From an uncultured Lachnospiraceae bacterium (GTDB taxonomy: Bacteria; Bacillota_A; Clostridia; Lachnospirales; Lachnospiraceae), in the NCBI GenBank assembly GCA_905207905.1, contig CAJLNC010000107.1, positions 1 to 6,893 of the forward strand: 6,893 nucleotides of DNA, read 5' to 3'. The notes below the pieces were generated by a model, which saw only the letters and a list, made by a program, of their open reading frames with translations, had not been told where the DNA came from and ran no database searches. This document shows positions 1 to 6,142 of this stretch, one piece after another; position 1 is the stretch's first letter; each line of letters starts with the position of its first letter. The position numbers and the translations under genes are program-made.

Positions 1-1
1 C

Positions 2-136
2 CGTGTATCCCAGAAAGTCGGTGCGGAAGCAGATCCGACAAACTTCCTTCTGATGCATGCTATGGGACCTAACGTAGCAGGTGTTATCGGTACCGCAGTA
101 GCGGCCGGAACTTTCATGGCTGTATTCGGAGGATAA
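2..136 (+). CDS. oadB: Na+-translocating decarboxylase beta subunit, C-terminal end (partial)
   Basis: Only the last 44 codons are in the window; the gene starts upstream of base 1. The visible peptide contains [16 protein letters not shown] followed by a small-residue-rich tail ending TFMAVFGG, which I recognise as the conserved C-terminal membrane segment of the beta subunit of Na+-pumping decarboxylases (OadB/GcdB/MmdB family). In that family the beta subunit is the polytopic membrane protein that decarboxylates carboxybiotin and exports Na+. The fragment cannot tell oxaloacetate, glutaconyl-CoA and methylmalonyl-CoA decarboxylases apart; the adjacent alpha subunit of the PYC/OADA type favours the oxaloacetate type. 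The stop TAA is at 134-136, 80 bp before the next start, and I see no strong terminator between, so co-transcription is likely. Family call is firm; substrate is inferred. Confidence 0.9.
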   Translation, partial: RVSQKVGAEADPTNFLLMHAMGPNVAGVIGTAVAAGTFMAVFGG

Positions 137-216
137 TACGGTAATACAAAAGCCACAGATCCCGATGAGGGCTGCCATGTCCGCAGTCGGGTATAATAGA
201 AAGAAAGGATAAGACT

Positions 217-1629
217 ATGACAGATATTGCTAAAAAACCAATTAAAATTACTGAAACAATTCTGCGTGATGCTCATCAGTCTCTGATTGCTACCCGTATG
301 ACTACAGAGCAGATGCTGCCCATCGTAGATAAAATGGATAAAGTAGGCTACCACTCCGTAGAGTGCTGGGGCGGAGCTACTTTTGACGCTTCCCTTCGTT
401 TCCTGAAGGAAGATCCCTGGGAGAGACTTCGTAAATTCCGCGACGGATTTAAGAATACCAAGCTTCAGATGCTGTTCCGTGGACAGAATATCTTGGGATA
501 TCGTCCCTACGCAGATGATGTGGTAGAGTATTTTGTACAGAAATCCATTGCAAACGGTATTGATATTATCCGTATCTTTGACTGCCTGAATGACCTGAGA
601 AACCTGCAGACTGCTGTTAAGGCAGCCAACAAAGAAAAAGGTCATGCGCAGGTGGCATTATCCTACACTCTGGGAGATGCCTACACGCTGGAGTACTGGA
701 CGGAGATGGCCAAGAGAATCGAAGATATGGGTGCAAATTCCATCTGTATCAAGGATATGGCTGGTCTTCTGGTTCCCTACAAGGCTACTGAGTTGGTAAC
801 CGCTCTGAAGGAGGCAACGGATCTTCCCATCCAGCTGCACACTCACTATACTTCCGGTGTGGCTTCTATGACCTACTTAAAGGCAGTGGAAGCTGGCGTG
901 GACGTAATTGATACGGCTATGTCTCCCTTTGCACTGGGTACTTCCCAGCCGGCTACTGAGGTTATGGTGGAGACCTTCAAGGGAACTCCCTATGACACTG
1001 GCTTTGATCAGAAGCTTCTGGCTGAGATCGCTGACTACTTCCGTCCCATCCGTGATGAGGCTCTGGAGAGCGGTCTGCTTAATCCCAAGAACATGGGCGT
1101 GAACATTAAGACCCTGCTGTATCAGGTACCTGGCGGAATGCTGTCCAACCTGACTTCTCAGCTGAAAGAGCAGCATGCAGAGGATAAGTTCTACGATGTG
1201 CTGGAAGAAGTGCCGAGAGTAAGAAAAGATTTGGGTGAGCCGCCTCTGGTAACTCCCTCCTCTCAGATTGTTGGTACTCAGGCAGTATTTAACGTGATTA
1301 TGGGCGAGAGATACAAGATGGTAACCAAGGAGACCAAAGATATTCTTACCGGAAAATACGGCGCTACTGTAAAGCCCTTTGACAAGGATGTTCAGAAGAA
1401 GTGTATCGGTGATGCAGAAGTGATCAGCTGCCGCCCGGCAGATCTGATTCCTGATGAGTTGGATACCTTAAGAGGAGAGATGGCTCAGTGGTCTCAGCAG
1501 GAGGAGGATGTGCTTTCCTATGCTCTGTTCCCCCAGGTAGCTACCGAGTTCTTCAAATACAGAGAGGCGCAGCAGACAAAGGTAGATCCCAAGGTTGCTG
1601 ACGAAAAAAATAAGGCATATCCTGTTTAA
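217..1629 (+). CDS. oadA: Oxaloacetate decarboxylase alpha subunit / carboxyltransferase (no biotin domain)
   Basis: A 470-residue carboxyltransferase with a TIM-barrel HMGL-like domain (about residues 9-280) and a PYC/OADA conserved domain (about 290-455). It transfers the carboxyl group of oxaloacetate to a biotin carrier protein, and the beta subunit then decarboxylates the carboxybiotin while exporting Na+. Visible signature and active-site residues: ETILRDAHQS with metal ligand D18, the presumed carboxylated lysine K179 in IKDMAGLL, and metal ligands H208 and H210 in HTHYTSG. These sit one residue later than the D17/K178/H207/H209 set I recall for Vibrio OadA. Full-length OadA is about 590 residues; the C-terminal biotinyl domain is absent here, so the biotin carrier must be a separate protein, probably encoded upstream. 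AAAGGA at 204-209 is the ribosome site. Arg codons are mostly CGT, with many GGT, GCT and ATC, unlike the AGA/AGG/CGG-rich genes downstream, suggesting high expression. A pyruvate carboxylase subunit B or transcarboxylase 5S role is the main alternative. Confidence 0.93.
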   Translation: MTDIAKKPIKITETILRDAHQSLIATRMTTEQMLPIVDKMDKVGYHSVECWGGATFDASLRFLKEDPWERLRKFRDGFKNTKLQMLFRGQNILGYRPYADDVVEYFVQKSIANGIDIIRIFDCLNDLRNLQTAVKAANKEKGHAQVALSYTLGDAYTLEYWTEMAKRIEDMGANSICIKDMAGLLVPYKATELVTALKEATDLPIQLHTHYTSGVASMTYLKAVEAGVDVIDTAMSPFALGTSQPATEVMVETFKGTPYDTGFDQKLLAEIADYFRPIRDEALESGLLNPKNMGVNIKTLLYQVPGGMLSNLTSQLKEQHAEDKFYDVLEEVPRVRKDLGEPPLVTPSSQIVGTQAVFNVIMGERYKMVTKETKDILTGKYGATVKPFDKDVQKKCIGDAEVISCRPADLIPDELDTLRGEMAQWSQQEEDVLSYALFPQVATEFFKYREAQQTKVDPKVADEKNKAYPV

Positions 1630-1675
1630 TCCTTTTGGAAAAGCCCTGTGGGGCAGATAACAGAATGATATTACG

Positions 1676-1722
1676 GAGACTGTCATGAAATGGTGAAACA
1701 TTTCGTGGCAGTCTCTTTACAT
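1676..1722 (+). terminator. Rho-independent terminator of the decarboxylase operon
   Basis: A 17-bp stem is formed by 1676-1692 (starts GAGACTGTC) and 1699-1715 (ends GCAGTCTC), closed by the loop GTGAAA. Every position pairs; two of the pairs are G-U in RNA. A short T-rich run (TTTACATTT) follows. It begins 46 bp after the oadA stop. The stem is strong and the U tract modest. On the minus strand no T tract follows the stem, so it should act on + strand transcripts only. Confidence 0.85.
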
Positions 1723-1744
1723 TTCCGGAATTTTACTATAAAAT
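1716..1744 (+). promoter_or_regulatory. Sigma-A-type promoter for the sirtuin-like/hisH/hisF unit
   Basis: TTTACA (1716-1721) is a 5/6 match to the -35 box, and TAAAAT (1739-1744) is a 5/6 match to the -10 box, with a 17-bp spacer. Transcription would begin near 1751, giving a leader of about 100 nt before the start at 1850. The -35 box lies in the T-rich tail of the preceding terminator, so one short stretch ends one operon and starts the next. A 7-bp inverted repeat in the leader (AAGACGC at 1749-1755, GCGTCTT at 1794-1800) could form a weak hairpin of unknown role. The call is from sequence pattern only. Confidence 0.6.
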
Positions 1745-1838
1745 TTAGAAGACGCAGAAAAATTATGCGCAGAAGTGAAAAGCAATTGATCAGGCGTCTT
1801 TGGACGCGAACAGGATAAAAAGATACAGATGAGAGGGT

Positions 1839-1843
1839 GGAGG
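1839..1843 (+). promoter_or_regulatory. Ribosome binding site fixing the start at 1850
   Basis: GGAGG lies 6 nt before the ATG at 1850. An in-frame ATG at 1829 has no purine-rich site at a suitable distance (CAGGATAAAAAGATACAG precedes it), and starting there would put this GGAGG inside the gene. This favours a 185-residue product over a 192-residue one. Confidence 0.75.
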
Positions 1844-1849
1844 TTTCCT

Positions 1850-2407
1850 ATGGAGCATTGCTTGGAAGAAATAAAGACACAGATCCGGGAGGCAGAGTTC
1901 GTCCTGGTGGGGATTGGAGAAGAATTTAAGGCGGTTTCCGGCAGTGAGGAGCGGATTGCAAAAAGCTATGCATGTCTGGAAAGGCTTTTAAAAGGAAAGC
2001 TGTATTTTCTGGTAACTCAGAATGAGGATGACGGGATCTTTTCCTCTCCACTGCAGGATTTTTTTATCGCATCACCTTTTGGCCCAGCAGAGAGAAGCCA
2101 GAGCAGTGAGGAGCAGTGGAACAGCTACCTCAACTGGCTTTCCGGAACCTTGAACCACAGGCTCTGTATTTTGGAACTGGGGGTCTGCTTTTCGGCCCCC
2201 CAGGTGATCCGATGGCCCTTTGAAAAAACGGCCCAGTTTCATTTAAAATCTTTTCTGATCCGGATAAACGAAAAATTCCCTCAATTAAGCAGTGAGATAA
2301 AGGACCGGGGCATATCGGTGCAGAGGAACGCAGTGGACTGGCTGCTGGAGACCGGGCAGGAAGAAGGGGAAACGGCCAAATGGTATAAAGAAACAGGCCG
2401 GGAATAG
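1850..2407 (+). CDS. Degenerate sirtuin (Sir2)-like protein of unknown function
   Basis: A 185-residue, probably cytoplasmic protein with no signal peptide or membrane segment. Several stretches look like a reduced Sir2 fold. FVLVGIGEEF (17-26) resembles the first Rossmann strand and Gly-rich loop. YFLVTQNEDDGIF (52-64) parallels the sirtuin TQN-(I/V)-D motif that binds NAD+. CILELGVCFSAPQVIRWPFE (106-125) resembles the strand-loop segment that recurs late in bacterial sirtuins. However, the canonical GAGxS is altered to GIGEE, no catalytic His-Gly pair is evident in the 66-95 region, and no Zn-binding Cys-x2-Cys pairs are present; the whole is about 80-100 residues shorter than usual. I infer an inactive or re-purposed NAD(P)/nucleotide-binding relative, not a deacetylase. 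It is first in an apparent operon, 56 bp ahead of hisH, with no terminator between. The protein is almost certainly real (good ribosome site, intact frame); the sirtuin link is moderate. Confidence 0.72.
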   Translation: MEHCLEEIKTQIREAEFVLVGIGEEFKAVSGSEERIAKSYACLERLLKGKLYFLVTQNEDDGIFSSPLQDFFIASPFGPAERSQSSEEQWNSYLNWLSGTLNHRLCILELGVCFSAPQVIRWPFEKTAQFHLKSFLIRINEKFPQLSSEIKDRGISVQRNAVDWLLETGQEEGETAKWYKETGRE

Positions 2408-2463
2408 AGGCGGACTGATCCGATAGAAAGGGGCAGGCCAGGGAGAACAGGAGGGAGAAAAGA

Positions 2464-3114
2464 ATGGTCGCTATTGTTGATTACGGAGCAGGCAATCTGC
2501 GCAGTGTGGAGAAAGCACTTCAGTATTTGGGAGCAGAAACCCGGATTACCGGGGATCCTAAAGAGATTCTGGCAGCAGATCATGTGATTCTGCCGGGCGT
2601 AGGAGCCTTTGGAGATGCCATGGAACATTTAAGGCGCTGCGGACTGGTGGAAGTGATACGCCAGGTGGCGGCTCAGGGCACGCCTTTTTTGGGCATCTGC
2701 CTTGGCCTGCAGCTTTTGTTTGAGAGGAGTCAGGAGAGCCCGGGCGTGGAGGGACTGGGGATTTTAAAGGGTGAGATCTTACGCATACCGGAGGGCCAGG
2801 GACGAAAGATCCCTCACATGGGTTGGAATCGTCTTGTCTTTGATCATCCGGGAAGACTGTTTGCAGGAATTCCAGAGGGGACAGAGGTGTATTTTGTTCA
2901 TTCCTACTATTTAAGAGCCCAAGACCATAGAATTGTGACTGCATCCACAGAGTACGGGGTATCCATTCATGCTTCTGTGGAACAGGGAAATGTGTTTGCC
3001 TGTCAGTTCCACCCGGAGAAGAGCAGCCGTTGGGGACTGAAGATTTTGGAAAATTTTATCCGCATAGAAAAAACGGTTCCGGTGTTTGGAAGAATGGAAG
3101 GGGAGGATGCATAG
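2464..3114 (+). CDS. hisH: Imidazole glycerol phosphate synthase, glutamine amidotransferase subunit
   Basis: A 216-residue class I glutamine amidotransferase. HisH hydrolyses glutamine and channels ammonia to HisF, which uses it to make imidazole glycerol phosphate and AICAR in histidine biosynthesis (EC 4.3.2.10 complex). Visible features: N-terminal IVDYGAGNLRSV, the oxyanion-region PGVGAFGDAM (44-53), the nucleophile C79 in LGICLGLQLLF, HMGWN (118-122), and H183 and E185 of the triad in CQFHPEKSS. The C-terminus runs about 15 residues past the usual end (TVPVFGRMEGEDA), slightly long against the common 200-205. AGGAGG at 2449-2454 lies 9 nt before the ATG. The stop codon is directly followed by the hisF start, so translation is probably coupled. 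Confidence 0.97.
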   Translation: MVAIVDYGAGNLRSVEKALQYLGAETRITGDPKEILAADHVILPGVGAFGDAMEHLRRCGLVEVIRQVAAQGTPFLGICLGLQLLFERSQESPGVEGLGILKGEILRIPEGQGRKIPHMGWNRLVFDHPGRLFAGIPEGTEVYFVHSYYLRAQDHRIVTASTEYGVSIHASVEQGNVFACQFHPEKSSRWGLKILENFIRIEKTVPVFGRMEGEDA

Positions 3115-3873
3115 ATGCTGAGAAAACGAATCATTCCCTGCCTGGATGTTCATGAGGGCCGGGTGGTAAAAGGGGTCAATTTTGTGAATCTAAGAGACGC
3201 AGGGGATCCGGTGGAGATTGCAGCTGCCTATGACCGGGCGGGTGCAGATGAACTGGTATTTTTGGATATCACGGCTTCCTCTGACGACAGAAATACAGTG
3301 GTGGATATGGTGCGCAGGGTGGCAGAGACTGTGTTTATCCCATTTACCGTGGGGGGAGGTATCCGCACCATTGAGGATTTTAAGATTTTGTTGAGAGAAG
3401 GGGCTGATAAGATCTCCGTCAATTCCGCAGCTTTGATGAACCCTTCTCTTATCAGCCAGGCGTCAGAGAAGTTTGGCAGCCAGTGTGTGGTGGTGGCCAT
3501 TGATGCCAAACGCCGCCTGGATGGAGGCTGGAATGTGTATAAAAACGGCGGCAGAGTGGATATGGGAATCGATGCAGTAGAGTGGGCAAAGCAGGCCTGC
3601 AGACTGGGGGCTGGGGAGATCCTTCTTACCAGCATGGACTGTGACGGCACAAAGGCTGGGTATGATCTGGAGCTTACCAGGACGATCGCAGAAAGCGTCC
3701 CGGTTCCGGTGATTGCCTCCGGCGGAGCGGGAACGTTGGACCATTTTTATGATGTGCTCACCGCAGGTGGTGCAGACGCAGCCCTGGCAGCCTCCCTCTT
3801 TCACTATAAGGAGCTGGAGATCAGCGAAGTGAAGGCGGATTTGGCCAGACGGGGAGTTTCTGTACGGCTGTGA
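3115..3873 (+). CDS. hisF: Imidazole glycerol phosphate synthase, cyclase subunit
   Basis: A 252-residue (beta/alpha)8 barrel of exactly the usual length. HisF condenses PRFAR with ammonia from HisH, giving imidazole glycerol phosphate for histidine and AICAR for purine synthesis. The catalytic acid/base pair is visible as D11 in IIPCLDV and D130 in VVAIDAKR. Phosphate-binding loops are seen at TVGGGIRT (78-85) and ASGGAG (201-206). The ATG abuts the hisH TAG, and GGAGG at 3102-3106 lies 8 nt ahead, inside the end of hisH. The genes that often come next in the pathway (hisI/hisE) are not here: after 142 bp the next gene is ung, so the rest of the his genes must lie elsewhere. Confidence 0.98.
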   Translation: MLRKRIIPCLDVHEGRVVKGVNFVNLRDAGDPVEIAAAYDRAGADELVFLDITASSDDRNTVVDMVRRVAETVFIPFTVGGGIRTIEDFKILLREGADKISVNSAALMNPSLISQASEKFGSQCVVVAIDAKRRLDGGWNVYKNGGRVDMGIDAVEWAKQACRLGAGEILLTSMDCDGTKAGYDLELTRTIAESVPVPVIASGGAGTLDHFYDVLTAGGADAALAASLFHYKELEISEVKADLARRGVSVRL

Positions 3874-3965
3874 ACGCTCAGAAGCGGGAGTGGTATCCGG
3901 CGCAAAGGACCATGGAAGCGTTTTCTGGAGCTGGATGCTGGAAGTGAGCGATACCGAATAGAAAA

Positions 3966-3988
3966 CCTGGGAAGAAATCTGTCCCAGG
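3966..3988 (+). other. Small stem-loop between hisF and ung
   Basis: CCTGGGA (3966-3972) and TCCCAGG (3982-3988) form a 7-bp stem with a 9-nt loop, ending 12 nt before the ung ribosome site AAGGAGG (4001-4007). No T tract follows, so it is not an intrinsic terminator; it might affect mRNA stability or ung translation. The rest of the 142-bp gap holds only a weak 6-bp inverted repeat (AACGCT at 3873-3878, AGCGTT at 3917-3922, then TTTT) that could be a poor terminator after hisF. I see no convincing promoter, so ung may be read through from the his genes. Confidence 0.35.
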
Positions 3989-4015
3989 GTAATCAGCAAA
4001 AAGGAGGAAACTGTT

Positions 4016-4690
4016 GTGGCAGCGATCAGCAATGACTGGCTGGAACCTCTAAAACCGGAGTTTTCCAAGCCCTATTACGCAAAATTATATAAAAAGGTGA
4101 AGGAAGAGTATGAGACGCGATTGATTTTTCCGCCCTCAGAGGACATTTTTAATGCCTTTGCCCTGACGCCTCTTCATGAAGTGAAGGTGGTGATCCTGGG
4201 ACAAGATCCTTATCACGGGGATGGACAGGCTCATGGGCTTTGTTTTTCTGTGAAGCCGGAAGTGGAGATTCCACCCTCTCTGGTGAATATATATCAGGAA
4301 CTTCGCGATGATCTGGGCTGCTATATTCCCAACAATGGATATCTTACCAAGTGGGCAAAGCAGGGAGTGCTTCTTTTGAATACGGTGCTTACCGTTCGAG
4401 CTCATCAGGCCAATTCTCACAGAGGAATCGGTTGGGAAGAGTTTACGGATGCGGCCATCCGGATTCTGAATCAGCAGGATCGGCCCATGGTATTCATTCT
4501 TTGGGGCAGACCGGCTCAGATGAAAAAAGCGATGCTGGATAATCCCAACCATTTAATTTTGGAGGCCCCTCACCCCAGTCCGCTGTCTGCATATCGGGGA
4601 TTTTTCGGCAGCAGGCCTTTTTCCAAAACCAATGTATTTTTACAGCAGCACGGACTTGAACCGATTGACTGGCAGATTGAAAATATTTAA
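4016..4690 (+). CDS. ung: Uracil-DNA glycosylase (family 1)
   Basis: A 224-residue family 1 uracil-DNA glycosylase, normal length, acting in the cytoplasm to remove uracil from DNA by base excision repair (EC 3.2.2.27). Motif A GQDPYHG (62-68) carries the catalytic aspartate D64. F77 and N122 occupy the uracil-recognition positions. [14 protein letters not shown] starts at H186, the second catalytic residue (His187 in E. coli), and forms the DNA-intercalation loop. The start codon is GTG, chosen because AAGGAGG (4001-4007) lies 8 nt upstream and the protein then begins AAISNDW, matching the usual N-terminus. No clear promoter of its own was found. A large hairpin and T tract downstream (4748-4876) probably ends the transcript. 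Confidence 0.98.
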   Translation: MAAISNDWLEPLKPEFSKPYYAKLYKKVKEEYETRLIFPPSEDIFNAFALTPLHEVKVVILGQDPYHGDGQAHGLCFSVKPEVEIPPSLVNIYQELRDDLGCYIPNNGYLTKWAKQGVLLLNTVLTVRAHQANSHRGIGWEEFTDAAIRILNQQDRPMVFILWGRPAQMKKAMLDNPNHLILEAPHPSPLSAYRGFFGSRPFSKTNVFLQQHGLEPIDWQIENI

Positions 4691-4747
4691 AAGCTTCATC
4701 CAAAATACAGGGAAAGATAGTTTGGATGGGAAAAATAGAATAGAACA

Positions 4748-4876
4748 GGAAAGAAGATGTTGCAAAATACGAATTCCGGTGGATTTTCGGTGTGTTTTCT
4801 GCGAAAAGATGTTATTTTTCAGAGAAAAATCACCCGAGAGAGTACTGCCAGAGTTATTTTGCAACATCTTTTTTTT
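4748..4876 (+). terminator. Large multi-branched stem ending in T8; probable ung terminator or structured RNA
   Basis: AAGATGTTGCAAAATA (4754-4769) is perfectly repeated in reverse complement at 4855-4870, and eight consecutive Ts occupy 4869-4876. Allowing G-U pairs, the RNA stem extends to about 22 bp (4748-4769 with 4855-4876). The 85-nt interior is itself structured: TTTTC/GAAAA (4795-4807, loop TGC), ATTTTTC/GAAAAAT (4814-4830, loop AGA), and GGTG/CACC (4789-4792 with 4831-4834) enclosing both. A stem followed by T8 fits intrinsic termination downstream of ung. The long interior is unusual for a terminator; a small RNA or a miniature inverted-repeat element are alternatives. Confidence 0.6.
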
Positions 4877-4909
4877 ATTTCACATCTTAATCCTATCAAA
4901 CAAAAAGTA

Positions 4910-4937
4910 CTCCGCGCAGGATTGTACTGCGGCGGAG
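4910..4937. repeat. GC-rich hairpin, possible minus-strand terminator
   Basis: CTCCGCGCAG (4910-4919) pairs with 4927-4937 (CTGCG, one bulged G, CGGAG), giving ten base pairs with a 7-nt loop in otherwise AT-rich DNA. Read on the minus strand the stem is followed by TAC and five Ts (4902-4906), the form of an intrinsic terminator, but no minus-strand gene is apparent to be terminated. On the + strand an alternative pairing, CAGGATT (4917-4923) with AATCCTG (4941-4947), would exclude it. Function unknown. Confidence 0.45.
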
Positions 4938-5067
4938 CAAAATCCTGTTGCAAACGCACCCTAATCAAGGCAGCGTGGATTCTTTTCTTATAGATAGTAT
5001 GCTTTTTTGGTTTCTGAGTTCTATTTTTCGAAATAAAAATATTATGAAAAATATTTAAAAATTATGC

Positions 5068-5096
5068 TTGAAAATACAATTAAAATGTGATAAATT
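5068..5096 (+). promoter_or_regulatory. Probable promoter of the DUF5688 gene
   Basis: TTGAAA (5068-5073) as -35 box, a 17-bp spacer, and TAAATT (5091-5096) as -10 box, preceded directly by TGA (5088-5090), an extended -10 feature. The 40 bp upstream are strongly A+T-rich with A and T runs (5025-5066), as in an UP element. Transcription would start near 5103 and give a leader of about 100 nt. It is the best promoter-like site in this intergenic region. Confidence 0.55.
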
Positions 5097-5108
5097 AGAA
5101 CTATCATT

Positions 5109-5188
5109 CTTGCACAGTCGTGCGTCAAGTGCATATCGCACATTTTTCACCAGGATATATGGATAAAAGTCTCAGTGTAGACGTGAGA
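5109..5188 (+). promoter_or_regulatory. Leader with competing stem-loops ahead of the DUF5688 gene
   Basis: Four short complementary arms occur in regular spacing: GCAC (5112-5115), GTGC (5120-5123), GTGC (5129-5132), GCAC (5138-5141). They can pair 1-2 and 3-4, or 1-3, or 2-4 (GTGCG with CGCAC, 5 bp), and the last arm is followed by ATTTTTC, a weak terminator-like tail. Further down, TCTCA (5170-5174) pairs with TGAGA (5184-5188) just ahead of the ribosome site, in competition with GTCT/AGAC (5169-5172 with 5179-5182). I do not recognise a known riboswitch class. Individual stems are short, so this could be chance. Confidence 0.35.
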
Positions 5189-5202
5189 AAGGAAGGGATT
5201 GT

Positions 5203-6129
5203 TTGGAATATCAGAAATTTTTAGAGCAGGTCACCAGACGGATTCGGGCGCAGGTAAAAGAGGGAACGCAAGTATGGGTGTTTCCGATCAGAAAGAATAA
5301 TGGAATACTTTTTGACAGCCTGTCCATTTTGGAACAGGGTGAGAATATTTCGCCTGCCATTTATCTGAATGGCTATTACCAGGAATATCAGAGAGGGATT
5401 CCTTTGGAGCAGATTACCAGGGAGATTATGGACAGCTACCAAAAGGGAAGACCCTGGAAGCAGCCGGATCTTTCTTCTTTTTTGCAGCCGGCGCTGGCCC
5501 GAAAGCGGATTGTCTGCCGTCTGATCAATTATGAGAAAAATAAGGAACTTCTGCAAAAGATTCCATATCGGAGATTTTTAGATCTGGCTATTGTATACTA
5601 CTATCTTTTGGAGTGGGAGGAACCGGGAGCTGCCACTATTTTGGTGAGCAATGACCATCTGAGACTGTGGGATATGAAGGAGGAACTTCTGTATGAGACT
5701 GCAAGGAATAATACCAGAGAGCTGTTTCGCTGGTACTTTGCCAGCATGGAAGAGCTGCTGGAGTCTGTGATGGGTCAGGAGGCGGATTGCATGGAGGGGC
5801 ATTTGCCGCTTTATGTCCTGACCAATCAAGAGAAAAAATATGGAGCAGTCTGGATCACAGAACCGGATGTGCTGGAAGAGGTGGGAAAAGCCCTTCAGGC
5901 GGATTTTTATATTCTGCCCAGCTCTGTCCATGAATGTATGATTGTGCCGGATAACGACTGTGCGGAAGCTGGGGTGTTGCAGGAGATGGTGAGAGAGATA
6001 AACAGAGAGCATGTAGCGCCGGAGGAGATTTTATCAGATTTCATCTACCGATATGACAGAAGGAATGGAACGCTGAAGCTTGCAGAAGGGGAAATTGAAA
6101 AAGGAAAGATAAAATTGGCAGGATGCTAA
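5203..6129 (+). CDS. DUF5688-family protein, function unknown
   Basis: A 308-residue soluble protein with no signal peptide or membrane helix. I recognise the pattern of the DUF5688 family: an N-terminal KNNGILFDSLSI (31-42), SPAIYLNGYY (50-59), a central LINYEKN and DLAIVYYYLL segment, YVLTN (204-208), FYILPSSVHE (235-244) and a C-terminal EEILSDFIYRYDR near 274-286. No catalytic motif of a known enzyme is apparent and the function of the family is not known to me. The start is TTG: GGAAGGG (5191-5197) precedes it by 5 nt, an in-frame stop lies at 5164-5166, and no ATG or GTG lies between. The stop overlaps the ribosome site of the next gene, which starts 13 bp later, so the two are very likely co-expressed. 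Gene reality is firm; the family name is from memory. Confidence 0.85.
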   Translation: MEYQKFLEQVTRRIRAQVKEGTQVWVFPIRKNNGILFDSLSILEQGENISPAIYLNGYYQEYQRGIPLEQITREIMDSYQKGRPWKQPDLSSFLQPALARKRIVCRLINYEKNKELLQKIPYRRFLDLAIVYYYLLEWEEPGAATILVSNDHLRLWDMKEELLYETARNNTRELFRWYFASMEELLESVMGQEADCMEGHLPLYVLTNQEKKYGAVWITEPDVLEEVGKALQADFYILPSSVHECMIVPDNDCAEAGVLQEMVREINREHVAPEEILSDFIYRYDRRNGTLKLAEGEIEKGKIKLAGC

Positions 6130-6142
6130 AAGGAGAAAAGCT

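Larger units (their letters stand above)
4691..5202. other. 512-bp AT-rich intergenic region with several structured elements
   Basis: No credible gene lies here; open frames that cross it lack ribosome sites and run through the inverted repeats. In order it holds: a weak 8-bp inverted repeat (CATCCAAA at 4697-4704, TTTGGATG at 4721-4728); the large inverted repeat with T tract (4748-4876); a GC-rich hairpin (4910-4937); a nondescript stretch (4950-5010) with T-rich runs; a very AT-rich block (5020-5100) containing a promoter; and a structured leader before the DUF5688 gene. The 9-mer TGTTGCAAA occurs at 4758-4766 and again, in the same orientation, at 4946-4954. Confidence 0.7.

Noticed and set aside
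192..197. Consensus TATAAT between the beta and alpha subunit genes, as a possible internal promoter
   Set aside because: No -35-like hexamer lies 16-18 bp upstream (GGGCTG region) and no TGn precedes it; the leader would be about 13 nt. Likely chance in an intercistronic gap.
1765..1818. 17-residue open frame in the leader of the sirtuin-like gene (MRRSEKQLI...)
   Set aside because: No ribosome binding site in front, and no run of His codons or other attenuator-peptide feature.
1829..1849. Seven-residue N-terminal extension of the sirtuin-like protein from ATG 1829
   Set aside because: The GGAGG at 1839-1843 is well placed for ATG 1850, and nothing comparable precedes 1829.
3874..4032. Open frame continuing past the hisF stop, as a possible hisF read-through or broken downstream gene
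   Set aside because: HisF already has its full 252 residues; the continuation has no start, ribosome site or recognisable his-family sequence.
4640..4867. 75-residue minus-strand open frame over the end of ung and the inverted repeat
   Set aside because: It overlaps ung and one arm of the structured element, and has no recognisable sequence.
4757..4993. 78-residue + strand open frame through the intergenic region
   Set aside because: It begins inside the left arm of the inverted repeat and runs through the T8 tract and the GC-rich hairpin; sequence is unlike any protein I know.
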